From Enterobacter quasihormaechei (GTDB lineage Bacteria > Pseudomonadota > Gammaproteobacteria > Enterobacterales > Enterobacteriaceae), in NCBI RefSeq assembly GCF_004331385.1, contig NZ_SJON01000010.1, positions 1 to 64,000 of the forward strand: a stretch of 64,000 bases of DNA, in the 5' to 3' direction. The notes under the pieces are model-generated. The model saw only the letters and a list, made by a program, of their open reading frames with translations. It did no database searches and was not told the DNA's origin. Within the stretch, counting starts at the first letter, position 1, and each line of letters opens with the position of its first letter. Made by a program: the position numbers and the translations under genes. Shown here piece after piece: positions 44,766 through 55,416 of the stretch.

Positions 44766-45702
44766 ATGGCTGCTGCACGGGCTTTCTCATTCCGGTGACC
44801 TCCGGCATGATCTGCCGCATCATTTCCAGAAAACGCCGCAAGCGCGCCGGATAGTAGCGGGACCAGGGGTAAACCAGATGCACCGGTAACGCTGCCGGCT
44901 GCCACTCCGGCAGCAAGTGCACCAGCCGCCCTTCCTGAATATCATCCTGCACCGTCCAGCTGGAGACCACCGCCACGCCAAGGCCGGTGAGCGCCGTATT
45001 GCGGGCCACATACAGGCTGTCGGTACTCAGACGTGGCGTAATGGTCACACGCGCCGTGGCTGGTGATGCCTCATGAAAAAGCTCCACATGACGTTGGTAA
45101 AAAGAGCTGATGGCAATCCAGGGGAGGTGTTGCAGATCGTCCGGCGTGTTAACGGCGGGAAAACGGGCCAGCAGCGCCGGCGACGCCACCACCGAGCGCG
45201 GCACTTCAGCCAGCAGCACGGACACGGTTGCCGGATCGACTTCAGCGCCTACCCGGATAGCACAGTCCAGGTTGTCGCCGAGGAAATCAACTGAACGATC
45301 GTTGAGCATCCATTCGATTGAGAGCAGCGGATAGCGCTGCAAAAATTCGGTTAACGGCTTCAGAAGCTGATCCTGGCCAAACGCGTGGGGAGCCCTCACC
45401 CGCAGAACACCGACCGGCTCATCCTCTTTCTGCCCCACCTCGTCTTCCAGCGCCAGCCAGCTGTCAATCACCCGTCGGGCATGCTGATAGCAGCGTTCGC
45501 CGTCATCGGTAAGACGGGCAGTATGGGTTGTACGCAGCATCAGGCGCACGCCCAGCATGGTTTCAAGCGACTGCAACCGTCGGCTTACCGTCGCCTGGGT
45601 TGTTGCCAGCTGGCGAGCCGCCGCAGAGAGTGACCCTGCCTCAACGATGCGAACGAACGTGCGCATCAGCTCTACCCTGTCTATACGCTCAGCTCTTTTC
45701 AT
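44764..45702 (-). CDS. LysR-family transcriptional regulator
   Basis: A 312-residue LysR-type regulator. The winged helix-turn-helix covers residues 8-65 (RVELMRTFVRIVEAGSLSAAARQLATTQATVSRRLQSLETMLG), followed by a periplasmic-binding-like effector domain (about 95-300). The start at the ATG 45700-45702 (MKRAERIDR) is preferred: an ATG at 45717 would lie within the palindrome at 45716-45730. No strong ribosome-binding site is visible. It is divergent from an MFS exporter that it probably regulates. This pair is not present between rne and flgL in E. coli K-12; effector unknown. Confidence 0.9.
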   Translation of the reverse strand: MKRAERIDRVELMRTFVRIVEAGSLSAAARQLATTQATVSRRLQSLETMLGVRLMLRTTHTARLTDDGERCYQHARRVIDSWLALEDEVGQKEDEPVGVLRVRAPHAFGQDQLLKPLTEFLQRYPLLSIEWMLNDRSVDFLGDNLDCAIRVGAEVDPATVSVLLAEVPRSVVASPALLARFPAVNTPDDLQHLPWIAISSFYQRHVELFHEASPATARVTITPRLSTDSLYVARNTALTGLGVAVVSSWTVQDDIQEGRLVHLLPEWQPAALPVHLVYPWSRYYPARLRRFLEMMRQIMPEVTGMRKPVQQP

Positions 45703-45715
45703 AGGTTTTATTATC

Positions 45716-45730
45716 ATACGTTCAACGTAT
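45716..45730. promoter_or_regulatory. Perfect 15-bp palindrome, candidate LysR operator
   Basis: ATACGTT-C-AACGTAT is a perfect palindrome containing the T-N11-A pattern of LysR-type sites. It lies 13 bases before the regulator ATG and about 81 bases before the transporter ATG, suited to autorepression and divergent control. Confidence 0.65.
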
Positions 45731-45811
45731 AAGCGTTTTACCACTGCGCCCGCTACCGTCGCAAGGCGTCCTGATAAAAAATAGCCGCACACGACGAATG
45801 AGGAACATCTT

Positions 45812-47029
45812 ATGAACACTACCACAACCACCACCCAGGCCGTGAGCCGCTGGGTAATCGTTATGCTGGCGCTTGGCGCTGGCTTCAGCGTGGCATCCAT
45901 CTATTATGCCCAGCCTCTGCTGCCGTTGATGGGCACAGACCTGCACCTGAGTATCGAAGGCATGGGTATGGTCCCGACGCTCACCCAGGCGGGTTACGCC
46001 TTAGGCATCCTGTTTCTGCTCCCGCTCGGCGATCGTCATGACCGCAGGACCTTGATCCTGATAAAAAGCGCGGCCCTGGCGCTGTTCTTGCTGGGCTGTA
46101 GCCTGACCGGACAACTGCACTCCCTGCTGCTCACCAGCCTGCTGATTGGCATGGCCGCTACCATGGCTCAGGATATCGTCCCGGCGGCAGCGATCCTGGC
46201 ACCGGAAGGGAAACAGGGTAAAACTGTCGGCACGGTGATGACCGGCCTGCTGCTGGGCATTTTGCTCTCCAGAACCGTAAGCGGCGTGGTGGGTGAAGCC
46301 TTTGGCTGGCGGGTGATGTATCAGCTGGCCGCCGCAAGTATTGCGCTTGTCGGCGTAGCGATGTGGGCCGTGCTTCCCCGCTTCGCTGTTCACTCCACGC
46401 TCAGCTACCCGGCGCTGATGCGCTCCATGGAACACCTGTGGCGTCGCTACCCGGCGCTGCGTCGGGCCTCGCTGGCTCAGGGTTTTCTGTCGATTGCCTT
46501 CAGCGCGTTCTGGTCGACGCTGGCGGTCATGCTGCTGGAACGTTATCACCTTGGCAGCGCCGTGGCGGGTGGGTTTGGTATTGCCGGTGCCGCAGGCGCG
46601 CTGGCCGCACCGCTGGCGGGTGGCCTGGCCGATAAGCTGGGCGCCGGTAAAGTGACCCAGCTGGGTGCCGCACTGGTCACCGTGTCGTTTGCCCTGATGT
46701 TCCTGATGCCGGCGCTGGGTGTACACGGTCAGCTGATCCTGATAGCGATCTCCGCGGTGGGTTTCGATCTCGGCTTGCAGTCCAGCCTCGTGGCGCACCA
46801 GAACCTGGTTTACGGCCTTGAGCCGCAGGCACGCGGACGTCTTAACGCCCTGCTGTTTACCGTCATTTTCATCGGAATGGCGCTGGGTTCGGCATTAGGC
46901 AGCAATATCTATACGCTGGCGGGCTGGACGGGCGTGGTTGGGCTGGCGACCCTGTGTGGCGCCATTGCGCTGGCTATCAGAGTGATTGAAAGCGCCCGGG
47001 TGCTGTCCGCACAGGCAGAAAGCGTGTAA
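45812..47029 (+). CDS. MFS transporter (DHA1-type exporter)
   Basis: A 405-residue membrane protein with about 12 hydrophobic segments. MFS motif A is seen in the loop after segment 2 (LPLGDRHDRRTLIL), and a motif C-like glycine pattern occurs in segment 5 (GTVMTGLLLGILLSRTVSGVVGEAFGW). The ATG has GAGGAACA upstream. It resembles drug or sugar-efflux type permeases (YnfM/AraJ-like) of the DHA1 group; the substrate cannot be read from sequence. It forms a two-gene module with the divergent LysR gene, next to rne and convergent with flgL. Confidence 0.9.
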   Translation: MNTTTTTTQAVSRWVIVMLALGAGFSVASIYYAQPLLPLMGTDLHLSIEGMGMVPTLTQAGYALGILFLLPLGDRHDRRTLILIKSAALALFLLGCSLTGQLHSLLLTSLLIGMAATMAQDIVPAAAILAPEGKQGKTVGTVMTGLLLGILLSRTVSGVVGEAFGWRVMYQLAAASIALVGVAMWAVLPRFAVHSTLSYPALMRSMEHLWRRYPALRRASLAQGFLSIAFSAFWSTLAVMLLERYHLGSAVAGGFGIAGAAGALAAPLAGGLADKLGAGKVTQLGAALVTVSFALMFLMPALGVHGQLILIAISAVGFDLGLQSSLVAHQNLVYGLEPQARGRLNALLFTVIFIGMALGSALGSNIYTLAGWTGVVGLATLCGAIALAIRVIESARVLSAQAESV

Positions 47030-47059
47030 AAAAAATGCCCAACCCGGATGGGTTGGGCA
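47028..47059 (-). terminator. Rho-independent terminator of flgKL
   Basis: On the minus strand the 10-bp stem TGCCCAACCC / GGGTTGGGCA with a tetraloop is followed by eight T residues. The A/T run touches the stop codon of the convergent MFS gene, so it may also serve that transcript. Confidence 0.85.
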
Positions 47060-47105
47060 GACAAAACATGCCCAGTTTCAAGACATGTTCCAAAAGGTCT
47101 GAGTA

Positions 47106-48059
47106 TTATCTGTTCATCTGGAACAACGACATACCCTGCATATCGCTAAAGGCTTTATACGAGGCCTGCAACGCCGCCTGCTGCATGGTGTAGGACGAAA
47201 TCACCGAGTTCCAGTCCACGTCCACCAGGTCACTCATCTGCTGGGTCTGGCCCAGCGCGCGATCCTCACCCAGAGAATCCAGCTTGCCCAGCTCGTCCAG
47301 CTTGATGCCAAGGTCGGCGCGCACGGTCAATACATTGTTGAGGGAGTTGCTCAGGCCACGGTTGGCTTTATCAATTGCCGCGGTAAACGCTTCGGCCTTC
47401 GTTTCGTCATCGCCAACCGGCGTATTCAGCGCACCGATGGCAGCGTCGAGGATCTTGAACAAATTCGTTTCCTGAGCGCTACCATCTGGCTCCGGCTTTG
47501 CATTGCTGGTGAAGCTGTCGAAAACTTCAGCGCCCGTATGGCTGATTTGCATCGTCCGCGCGGAGTCAACCTGCTGGCTGATTGGCGTACCGCCGCCCTG
47601 ATACATACCGGTCGTCTGGTCGAACGCCGCCGCTTCGGTTTTGTATCCTGAAAAGATATAGCGACCGTTACCGTCCGTGCTGTTAGCCAGGTTCATCAGC
47701 TGATCGCGAATACCTTGCAGGTTCGTTGCCAGCGAAGCGCGGTCATCGTCGCTTAACGTGCCGTTGCCCGCATTGACAATCTTTTCCTGAGCCGCCTGGA
47801 TTGCGGTTGTCACCTGCGATAACACGTTCTCTTCCAGCGAGACTTTCGTCGTAGCGAAGGAGCGCGCCAGTGCATACTGGCTGTTTTGCGTTTGAGCCTG
47901 AGAGAGCACAACGGCCTGCGAGGCGGCAATCGGATCGTCAGACGGACGGTTGATGCGCTTGCCCGTAGACATCTGCTCGCCGTAGCTGAGCCAGAGGCTT
48001 TGGGAGTTCGTCACGCCGCGCATGCTTTGCTCATACATCATTTGAGTACTAATACGCAT
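47106..48059 (-). CDS. flgL: Flagellar hook-filament junction protein FlgL (HAP3)
   Basis: A 317-residue junction protein between FlgK and the filament. It starts with the flagellin-like N-terminus MRISTQMMYEQSMRGVTNSQSLWLSYGEQMSTGKRINRPSDDPIAASQAV and ends with the matching C-terminal coiled-coil (DLVDVDWNSVISSYTMQQAALQASYKAFSDMQGMSLFQMNR). Secreted by the flagellar type III route with chaperone FlgN. It follows flgK by 16 bases. Confidence 0.97.
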   Translation of the reverse strand: MRISTQMMYEQSMRGVTNSQSLWLSYGEQMSTGKRINRPSDDPIAASQAVVLSQAQTQNSQYALARSFATTKVSLEENVLSQVTTAIQAAQEKIVNAGNGTLSDDDRASLATNLQGIRDQLMNLANSTDGNGRYIFSGYKTEAAAFDQTTGMYQGGGTPISQQVDSARTMQISHTGAEVFDSFTSNAKPEPDGSAQETNLFKILDAAIGALNTPVGDDETKAEAFTAAIDKANRGLSNSLNNVLTVRADLGIKLDELGKLDSLGEDRALGQTQQMSDLVDVDWNSVISSYTMQQAALQASYKAFSDMQGMSLFQMNR

Positions 48060-48075
48060 TTTTTATGCCTCAGCC

Positions 48076-49716
48076 TTAGCGGATATTGATCAATGCATCA
48101 AACAGCGCGCTCGCCGTTTGCAGCACCTGCGCATTCGCCAGATAGTACTGCTGATAGCGTTGCAGGTTGCCATACTCTTCATCCAGGTTAACCCCGGAGA
48201 TTGACTGCTGCTGTTTGGTCAGCTGCGTCACCACGTTCACCTTGGTTTCGCTGCTGGTTTTCAGGGACGCCGTGGTGCTGCCCACCGTACTGACCAGAGC
48301 GGCATACGCGTCGTTAAAGGTTTTGTTCCCACCGACCAGCTTGGCGCTCTGCAAATCCAGAAGCTTTTGACCGTTGGTATTGTCGCTTTCACCGCTTCCC
48401 TTCGCGGAAGCCATCGCCAGTTTGGACTCGTCGCTGATCGCCACGTCCATATTCACGATGACGTCATTCACCGGCTTCACGATAAAGCTGTCTTTATTAT
48501 TGGCCGAACCGCTAATGTTGACGTTGAGACCATCGAACGACAGGTTACCGCCAGTATCCGGCTTGGCCGTGAAGCTGGTGTTGTCTGACAGACGGGTGAT
48601 GGTCCAGTCGGTACCGTTGTACTCAACTTTGTAGTTTGTCGCCTGCACCTTCGTACTGTCCGTCATCGTTGCCGTAACGGCCGCGTTCCCGGTGTTTTTG
48701 CCGTTACTCAGTACCGCCGGGGAGCCAAAATCAAACAGCTTACCGCCTGCATCCCCGTTCGCATCAAAGCCCGCCTGGTGCTGGGTATTCAAAGCATCGG
48801 CAAACGCCAGCGCCATCTGGTTAAGCGTATTTCGCGCCTGATCCAGATCCTGAGAACGGAACGTTAACAGCCCGCCAAGCGACCCCGTGGTGATCTGTTT
48901 TTCCGAGATCTCCACGTTGCCCGCGGCGGCATCCACATAGGCAATCGTGGTACGCGCGGGATCCGCACTGGATTTCACCGCAGCAAGCTGGCTTGCGTTG
49001 CTGCCCTGTACCAGGGTGTAACCGTTGGCGATAGAAATGTTATAGGTGCCGCTGTCCTGCACGGTCACGTCCACGCCGACAATCTTGTTCAGCTCACTCA
49101 CCAGCTGATCGCGCTGATCGAGCAGTTCGTTCGGGGATGCGCCCGCCCCTACGCCAGTCAGTCGGGAAATCTGGTCGTTAAGGTTGGCAATCTGCTTCGC
49201 GTAGTTATTGATCTGATCGACGCTGGTAGAAATCGCCGTATTCACCTGCGCATCCTGATCGCGGAGATACTGATCGTTGGTTTTGAACTGGTTTACCAGA
49301 CCATCCGCCTTCCCGAGTACCGTCTGGCGTGCAGCCGGATCTTCTGCGTTACTCACCAGCGTTTGCAGACTTTTAAAGAAATCCTGGAGGTTGGCAGAGA
49401 GCGAGTTAGTGGTATCCGAAAGCACGTCGTCAATTTTTGACATCTGCTGGTAGCGCGTGGTCAGTCCGCTGCTCTGGTTCTGCGCCGCGCGCAGCTGGTT
49501 GGTGATAAATGAATCATATTCACGCTGAACGCCGGAGACATAGACCCCGTTACCCACCCAGCCGCCGCCGGTCAGGGTGCTGTTTGATGCGCCCAGAATG
49601 GTGGTCTGGCGGGTATAACCTGCCACGTTGTAGCTTGAAATATTATTACTGACGGTATTGAGTGCCGACTGCGCAGCACTGAGGCCACTCATGGCGCTGT
49701 TAATCAAACTGGACAT
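48076..49716 (-). CDS. flgK: Flagellar hook-associated protein FlgK (HAP1)
   Basis: A 546-residue junction protein that caps the hook side of the filament. The N-terminal rod/hook motif (SGLSAAQSALNTVSNNISSYNVAGYTRQ) and the C-terminal NLQRYQQYYLANAQVLQTASALFDALINIR are intact. The start is the ATG at 49714-49716 (MSSLINSAMSG) with AAGGAA upstream; a nine-codon upstream extension is not conserved. A sigma-28 type promoter lies at 49759-49785, in addition to read-through from flgJ. Confidence 0.97.
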   Translation of the reverse strand: MSSLINSAMSGLSAAQSALNTVSNNISSYNVAGYTRQTTILGASNSTLTGGGWVGNGVYVSGVQREYDSFITNQLRAAQNQSSGLTTRYQQMSKIDDVLSDTTNSLSANLQDFFKSLQTLVSNAEDPAARQTVLGKADGLVNQFKTNDQYLRDQDAQVNTAISTSVDQINNYAKQIANLNDQISRLTGVGAGASPNELLDQRDQLVSELNKIVGVDVTVQDSGTYNISIANGYTLVQGSNASQLAAVKSSADPARTTIAYVDAAAGNVEISEKQITTGSLGGLLTFRSQDLDQARNTLNQMALAFADALNTQHQAGFDANGDAGGKLFDFGSPAVLSNGKNTGNAAVTATMTDSTKVQATNYKVEYNGTDWTITRLSDNTSFTAKPDTGGNLSFDGLNVNISGSANNKDSFIVKPVNDVIVNMDVAISDESKLAMASAKGSGESDNTNGQKLLDLQSAKLVGGNKTFNDAYAALVSTVGSTTASLKTSSETKVNVVTQLTKQQQSISGVNLDEEYGNLQRYQQYYLANAQVLQTASALFDALINIR

Positions 49717-49758
49717 GGGGGTTCCTTTTATACGTTCAGACACAAGTCCTGATGAAGG

Positions 49759-49785
49759 TTATCGGCAACCTCCACCGGGACTTGA
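49759..49785 (-). promoter_or_regulatory. Sigma-28 (FliA) class 3 promoter of flgKL
   Basis: On the minus strand TCAAGTCC-N11-GCCGATAA. The -10 matches the sigma-28 consensus exactly; the -35 matches five of eight positions. It lies between flgJ and flgK. Confidence 0.8.
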
Positions 49786-49791
49786 GAACTT

Positions 49792-50745
49792 TCAGAACAG
49801 ATTTTCGAGATCTGTGCTATAGGCTTTGCTGACCTTCTCAGACATGGATTTCAGCTGCTGGATCATGCTGGTCAGCTTGCGGGCATAGTTTGGATCGGTG
49901 GCGTAGCCGGCATTCTGCAACGCCTGAGCGCCCTGCTCTGGCGTGGCGGCCTGGGTCACGGCGGTGTAGCGCGGGTTCCGGCTCAGCAGCCCGACATAAT
50001 CCGATAACGCTTCAAGATAGGAGCTGTAGACGCGGAATTTGGCTTTCACCTTCACTGCCGCACCGTTTTCATATTCAGTCGTGGTGATTTCCGTGGTCGG
50101 CCCCTTCCAGCTGGAGGTGGCCTTCACGCCAAAGATGTTGAAGCTCGGCTCGCCGTTTTCCCTGCGGATTTGACGTTGCCCCCAGCCCGACTCCAGCGCT
50201 GCCTGCGCCAGAATCAGATGGTGCGGGACGCCACTCTCTTCACTGGCAAGACGCGCCGGCAGGGAGAGCTGCGCCAGGAAGTCTTTGCTGTCGCCGGAGA
50301 GCGGCTCGTCACGCGTTTCTGCCGGCTTCGGCATCGCCTTACGCACCATCTGCGTCAACGCCTGATTTTGATAACTGGTCACCTTTTCCAGATCAAACTT
50401 CATTGGCACCTGCTGCGGGGCCTCTTCAGGCGGCAGACCCTGAGCGGCTGCGGTCTGTTTCACAATCATGTCCGCCAGGCCGAGCCCCTTTCCGGCGGTC
50501 ATTTGCTGGGCAATCTGCTGATCGTACATGCTGGTGTAAAGCCGCGTGGAATCGCTGCTGAACATGCCATCTTTTGGCAGCGTTTCACGCATGCTTTTCA
50601 ACATCATCTGCACGAACATGCCTTCCACCTGGCGGGCAACCGGGCGGATATTCGCCGCCGGATCCTTACCCGCGCTGGTTTTCAGCTCGTTGAGCGACTG
50701 GGCATCCCAGGCGGCACTGGTCAACAGTTTGCTATCGGTCAGCAT
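49792..50745 (-). CDS. flgJ: Flagellar rod cap and peptidoglycan hydrolase FlgJ
   Basis: A 317-residue bifunctional protein. The N-terminal part (about 1-150; AAWDAQSLNELKTSAGKDPAANIRPVARQVEGMFVQMMLKSMRETLP) is the rod-capping scaffold; the C-terminal part is a GH73 glucosaminidase (ESGVPHHLILAQAALESGWGQRQI...FNIFGVKA) that opens the wall for the rod, with the catalytic Glu in LESGWG. Its ATG abuts the flgI stop directly. Confidence 0.97.
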   Translation of the reverse strand: MLTDSKLLTSAAWDAQSLNELKTSAGKDPAANIRPVARQVEGMFVQMMLKSMRETLPKDGMFSSDSTRLYTSMYDQQIAQQMTAGKGLGLADMIVKQTAAAQGLPPEEAPQQVPMKFDLEKVTSYQNQALTQMVRKAMPKPAETRDEPLSGDSKDFLAQLSLPARLASEESGVPHHLILAQAALESGWGQRQIRRENGEPSFNIFGVKATSSWKGPTTEITTTEYENGAAVKVKAKFRVYSSYLEALSDYVGLLSRNPRYTAVTQAATPEQGAQALQNAGYATDPNYARKLTSMIQQLKSMSEKVSKAYSTDLENLF

Positions 50746-51843
50746 TTAGATGATTTCCAGTTTGGCGCGCAGGCAGCCTGCACTTTGCATGGATTGCAGA
50801 ATGGACATGAGATCCATTGGCGTTGCGCCCAGCGCGTTCAGGGCACGCACCACGCTGTTCAGGTTGGCGCTGGAGCGCACGCTCTGCAACGAACCGCCGC
50901 TCTGTCGCAAATCAATCTGCGTTTGCGGCGTCACCACCGTCTGACCGCCACCAAACGGCGTATCCGGCTGGCTGACGTTGGCCGAACGGTTAACCGTCAC
51001 GGAGAGGTTGCCCTGCGCCACGGCGCAGCTGTCCAGCGTCACTTCGCGGTTCATGACCACCGAGCCGGTACGGGAGTTGATAATAACTTTCGCATCCTGA
51101 AGCGGCACGTTCACGTCCATATTCTGGATTTCGGCCAGCATTCGCACCTGGTTACTGCTGCCGGTTGACGTGCGGATCTGTACGGTGCGGGCATCCAGCG
51201 CGGTGGCGCTGCCGTAGCCCCGGCTGCGGTTGATGGTGTCAGCAATCTGCTGCGCCATCGTGAAGTCTTCGTTATTCAGTTGCAGGTTAATGGTGTTGCC
51301 GGTGCCGAACTGGGTTGGCAGTTCACGTTCAATGATGGCGCCGTTGGTGATACGTCCCCCGTTCAGCTGGTTCACCTGCACGCTGCTGCCGCCTGCCGAC
51401 GCGCCTGCCCCGCCAACCAGAATGTTGCCCTGCGCCAGCGCATACACCTGGCTGTCGACGCCTTTCAGCGGGGTCATCAGCAGCGTACCGCCGCGCAAAC
51501 TTTTGGCGTTACCCATCGACGAGACAACCACGTCAATGGTCTGCCCCTGGCGCGCAAACGCCGGGTACGACGCGGTCACCATCACCGCCGCCACGTTTTT
51601 CAGCTGCATATTGGTCCCGGCCGGGACGGTAATACCGAGCTGAGAGAGCATGTTATTCAGGCTCTGGGTGGTGAACGGCGTCTGGGTAGTCTGGTCACCC
51701 GTACCGTCCAGCCCCACCACCAGGCCGTAGCCGATCAGGGAGTTTTCACGCACGCCCTGCACGCTGGTGAGATCGCGAATGCGATCGGCCTGCGCAACGG
51801 TAGCCACCAGCGACAGCGCCACGGCGAAGAGAAATTTATACAT
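50746..51843 (-). CDS. flgI: Flagellar P-ring protein FlgI
   Basis: A 365-residue periplasmic protein forming the P ring around the rod. A signal peptide ([19 protein letters not shown]) with cleavage near residue 19 is followed by [31 protein letters not shown]. The two family cysteines are in [10 protein letters not shown] and [12 protein letters not shown]. It lies between flgH and flgJ. Confidence 0.97.
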   Translation of the reverse strand: MYKFLFAVALSLVATVAQADRIRDLTSVQGVRENSLIGYGLVVGLDGTGDQTTQTPFTTQSLNNMLSQLGITVPAGTNMQLKNVAAVMVTASYPAFARQGQTIDVVVSSMGNAKSLRGGTLLMTPLKGVDSQVYALAQGNILVGGAGASAGGSSVQVNQLNGGRITNGAIIERELPTQFGTGNTINLQLNNEDFTMAQQIADTINRSRGYGSATALDARTVQIRTSTGSSNQVRMLAEIQNMDVNVPLQDAKVIINSRTGSVVMNREVTLDSCAVAQGNLSVTVNRSANVSQPDTPFGGGQTVVTPQTQIDLRQSGGSLQSVRSSANLNSVVRALNALGATPMDLMSILQSMQSAGCLRAKLEII

Positions 51844-51855
51844 AGGTCACCTCGC

Positions 51856-52554
51856 TTACATCGGCGATAGGTTAAGGAAGAAGCGTTGCAGCCAGCCCAT
51901 ATTCTGCGCTTCGTTGATATAGCCGTTACCGACGTACTCAATGCGCGCATCCGCCACCTGGGTGGACGGTACGGTGTTGGTGCCGCTGATGGTGCGAGGG
52001 TTAACCACACCGGAGAAGCGAATAAATTCCGTGCCCTGGTTAATGGCGATCTGTTTTTCACCCACCACGTGCAGGTTGCCGTTCACCAGAACCTGGTCAA
52101 CCGTGACCGTCAGCGTGCCGCTGAAGGTGTTGCTGGCGTTCGCGCCGCCTTTACCGTTAAAGGTGTTGCCGCCAGAGGCTTCCACATCCGCACGGGCGTT
52201 GCCGAACAGCCCTTGCAGATAGCGCGGTACGGTGTCGAAGCCAAAATTGGTTTTGCCGTCGCGGCTGGCGTTCGCCGACGAGCTCTTGCTCGCGCTGACG
52301 TTTTCCTGCAACACGATGGTCAGCGTATCGCCGACGTTACGCGGACGACGGTCTTCAAACAGCGGCTGATAACCGTAGTTAATCGGCTGCGCGGTCTGGA
52401 AAATGGAGCCGTTCACCACCGGCGCGGGGCCGGGAACGGGTTGGGCGGTAGTCGCACCCTGTACCAATGGTTTAGACGGGATCCAGGCACACCCGCTGAG
52501 GGTGACGGCCAGAACAGTCAGGATCGGATAACGAAACGCCGCGTTTTTTTGCAT
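51856..52554 (-). CDS. flgH: Flagellar L-ring lipoprotein FlgH
   Basis: A 232-residue outer-membrane lipoprotein forming the L ring. The lipobox LSGC puts the lipidated Cys near residue 21. The body is nearly identical to E. coli FlgH ([56 protein letters not shown]). I use the second ATG (52552-52554, MQKNAAF) by agreement with E. coli; an ATG nine bases earlier is equally possible since neither has a well-spaced ribosome-binding site. Confidence 0.96.
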   Translation of the reverse strand: MQKNAAFRYPILTVLAVTLSGCAWIPSKPLVQGATTAQPVPGPAPVVNGSIFQTAQPINYGYQPLFEDRRPRNVGDTLTIVLQENVSASKSSSANASRDGKTNFGFDTVPRYLQGLFGNARADVEASGGNTFNGKGGANASNTFSGTLTVTVDQVLVNGNLHVVGEKQIAINQGTEFIRFSGVVNPRTISGTNTVPSTQVADARIEYVGNGYINEAQNMGWLQRFFLNLSPM

Positions 52555-52579
52555 TGCCTTCATCTTCGAAAACAGGGAG

Positions 52580-52603
52580 CCGGTGCGACGTTTACCGCAC
52601 CGG
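52580..52603. other. Hairpin between flgG and flgH
   Basis: A perfect 8-bp stem CCGGTGCG / CGCACCGG with an 8-base loop inside the operon, just before the flgH start region. No T run follows, so it is more likely an mRNA stability or expression-tuning element than a terminator. Confidence 0.5.
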
Positions 52604-52611
52604 GCTACACC

Positions 52612-54161
<1,550 letters not shown>

Positions 54162-54181
54162 TGCGCTTTCCCGTCAGCTGC

Positions 54182-55390
54182 TTAACGCAGGTTAACCAGC
54201 GTGTTGAGGATCTGATCCTGGGTTTTGATGGTCTGCGCGTTCGACTGGTAGTTACGTTGCGCGACGATCATGTTCACCAGCTCTTTACTCAGATCGACGT
54301 TGGACGCTTCCAGCGCGCCGTTGGTCAGCGTGCCGAAGTTACCGGAGCCCGCGGTGCCCAGCAGGGCAACACCGGAAGACTGGGTGGCAGACCAGACGTT
54401 ATCCCCTTCGGACTTCAGGCCTTCGTTGTTGGCGAAGTTAGCCAGCACGATCTGGCCCAGCACCTGGGTCTGTTCGTTCGAGTAGTTACCGACAACGGTG
54501 CCGTCATCGTTAATCTGGTAGCTCACCAGGTCGCCCGGCTTATAGCCGTTCTGGCTCGTCGCCACGATGTTGTTCGCACCGGTGTTCTGCTGCATGGAGT
54601 TCGCGAAACTCATGTCAAACGTGGCTGGCGTAGCACCTGGAACGGTACCTGTTGTGATCTTGATATCATCACCACCCGTCAGTACGCCGCTCGCGTTAAA
54701 GGTCAGCGTTGTTGCCAGCTTAGCGGTATCTCCCGCTACGCTGCCGTCCTGCGCATACACTTTCCATGAGTTAGCCGGAGTCGCGTTTTTGACATAGAAC
54801 AGGTTCATGTTGTGCGCATTACCCTGGCTGTCAAACACCGTCACGGTGCCTTTCTTGTTGTAAGAGTCAGGGTTGGTCGAATCGAAGGCGACGGTTGGCG
54901 CGGTATCGGTGGAGTTCAGGTTGATCTGCTGAGAGGCCGTGGTGGTGGACTTCGCCGCCATCAGCGTCGTGGGAATGGAGATCGCCTGCGGATTCGCACC
55001 GGTTTGCACCGTAGGAGGCGTGCCGGCAACCGGGTAACCGGTTAACTGAAGCCCCTGCATGTTCACCAGATTACGGTTTTCATCCAGCTTGAACTGGCCG
55101 TTACGGCTGTAGAATACGGAACCGTTAGCGTCCACCATGCGGAAGAAACCATTCTGGCTGATGGCGACGTCCAGGCCGCGACCGGTGTTGGTGGTCGTGC
55201 CGTCGGTGAAGTCCTGGGTGATACCCGCAACCTTCACGCCCAGGCCCACTTTAGAGCCTGCAAACATATCTGCAAAAGACGCAGAACCGGATTTAAAACC
55301 ATAGGTCGCGGAGTTGGCGATGTTGTTGCCAATGACGTCCAGGTTGGTGGCCGCAGCATTCAGGCCGCTGACCGCTTGAGAAAAGGCCAT
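54182..55390 (-). CDS. flgE: Flagellar hook protein FlgE
   Basis: A 402-residue hook subunit. Conserved ends: AFSQAVSGLNAAATNLDVIGNNIANSATYGFKSGSASFADMF at the N-terminus and SNVDLSKELVNMIVAQRNYQSNAQTIKTQDQILNTLVNLR at the C-terminus. The surface-exposed centre (about 150-260, Thr/Asn/Gly-rich) is the variable part. Confidence 0.97.
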   Translation of the reverse strand: MAFSQAVSGLNAAATNLDVIGNNIANSATYGFKSGSASFADMFAGSKVGLGVKVAGITQDFTDGTTTNTGRGLDVAISQNGFFRMVDANGSVFYSRNGQFKLDENRNLVNMQGLQLTGYPVAGTPPTVQTGANPQAISIPTTLMAAKSTTTASQQINLNSTDTAPTVAFDSTNPDSYNKKGTVTVFDSQGNAHNMNLFYVKNATPANSWKVYAQDGSVAGDTAKLATTLTFNASGVLTGGDDIKITTGTVPGATPATFDMSFANSMQQNTGANNIVATSQNGYKPGDLVSYQINDDGTVVGNYSNEQTQVLGQIVLANFANNEGLKSEGDNVWSATQSSGVALLGTAGSGNFGTLTNGALEASNVDLSKELVNMIVAQRNYQSNAQTIKTQDQILNTLVNLR

Positions 55391-55416
55391 GACTTACTCC
55401 TGATAAGTATGAAGGC

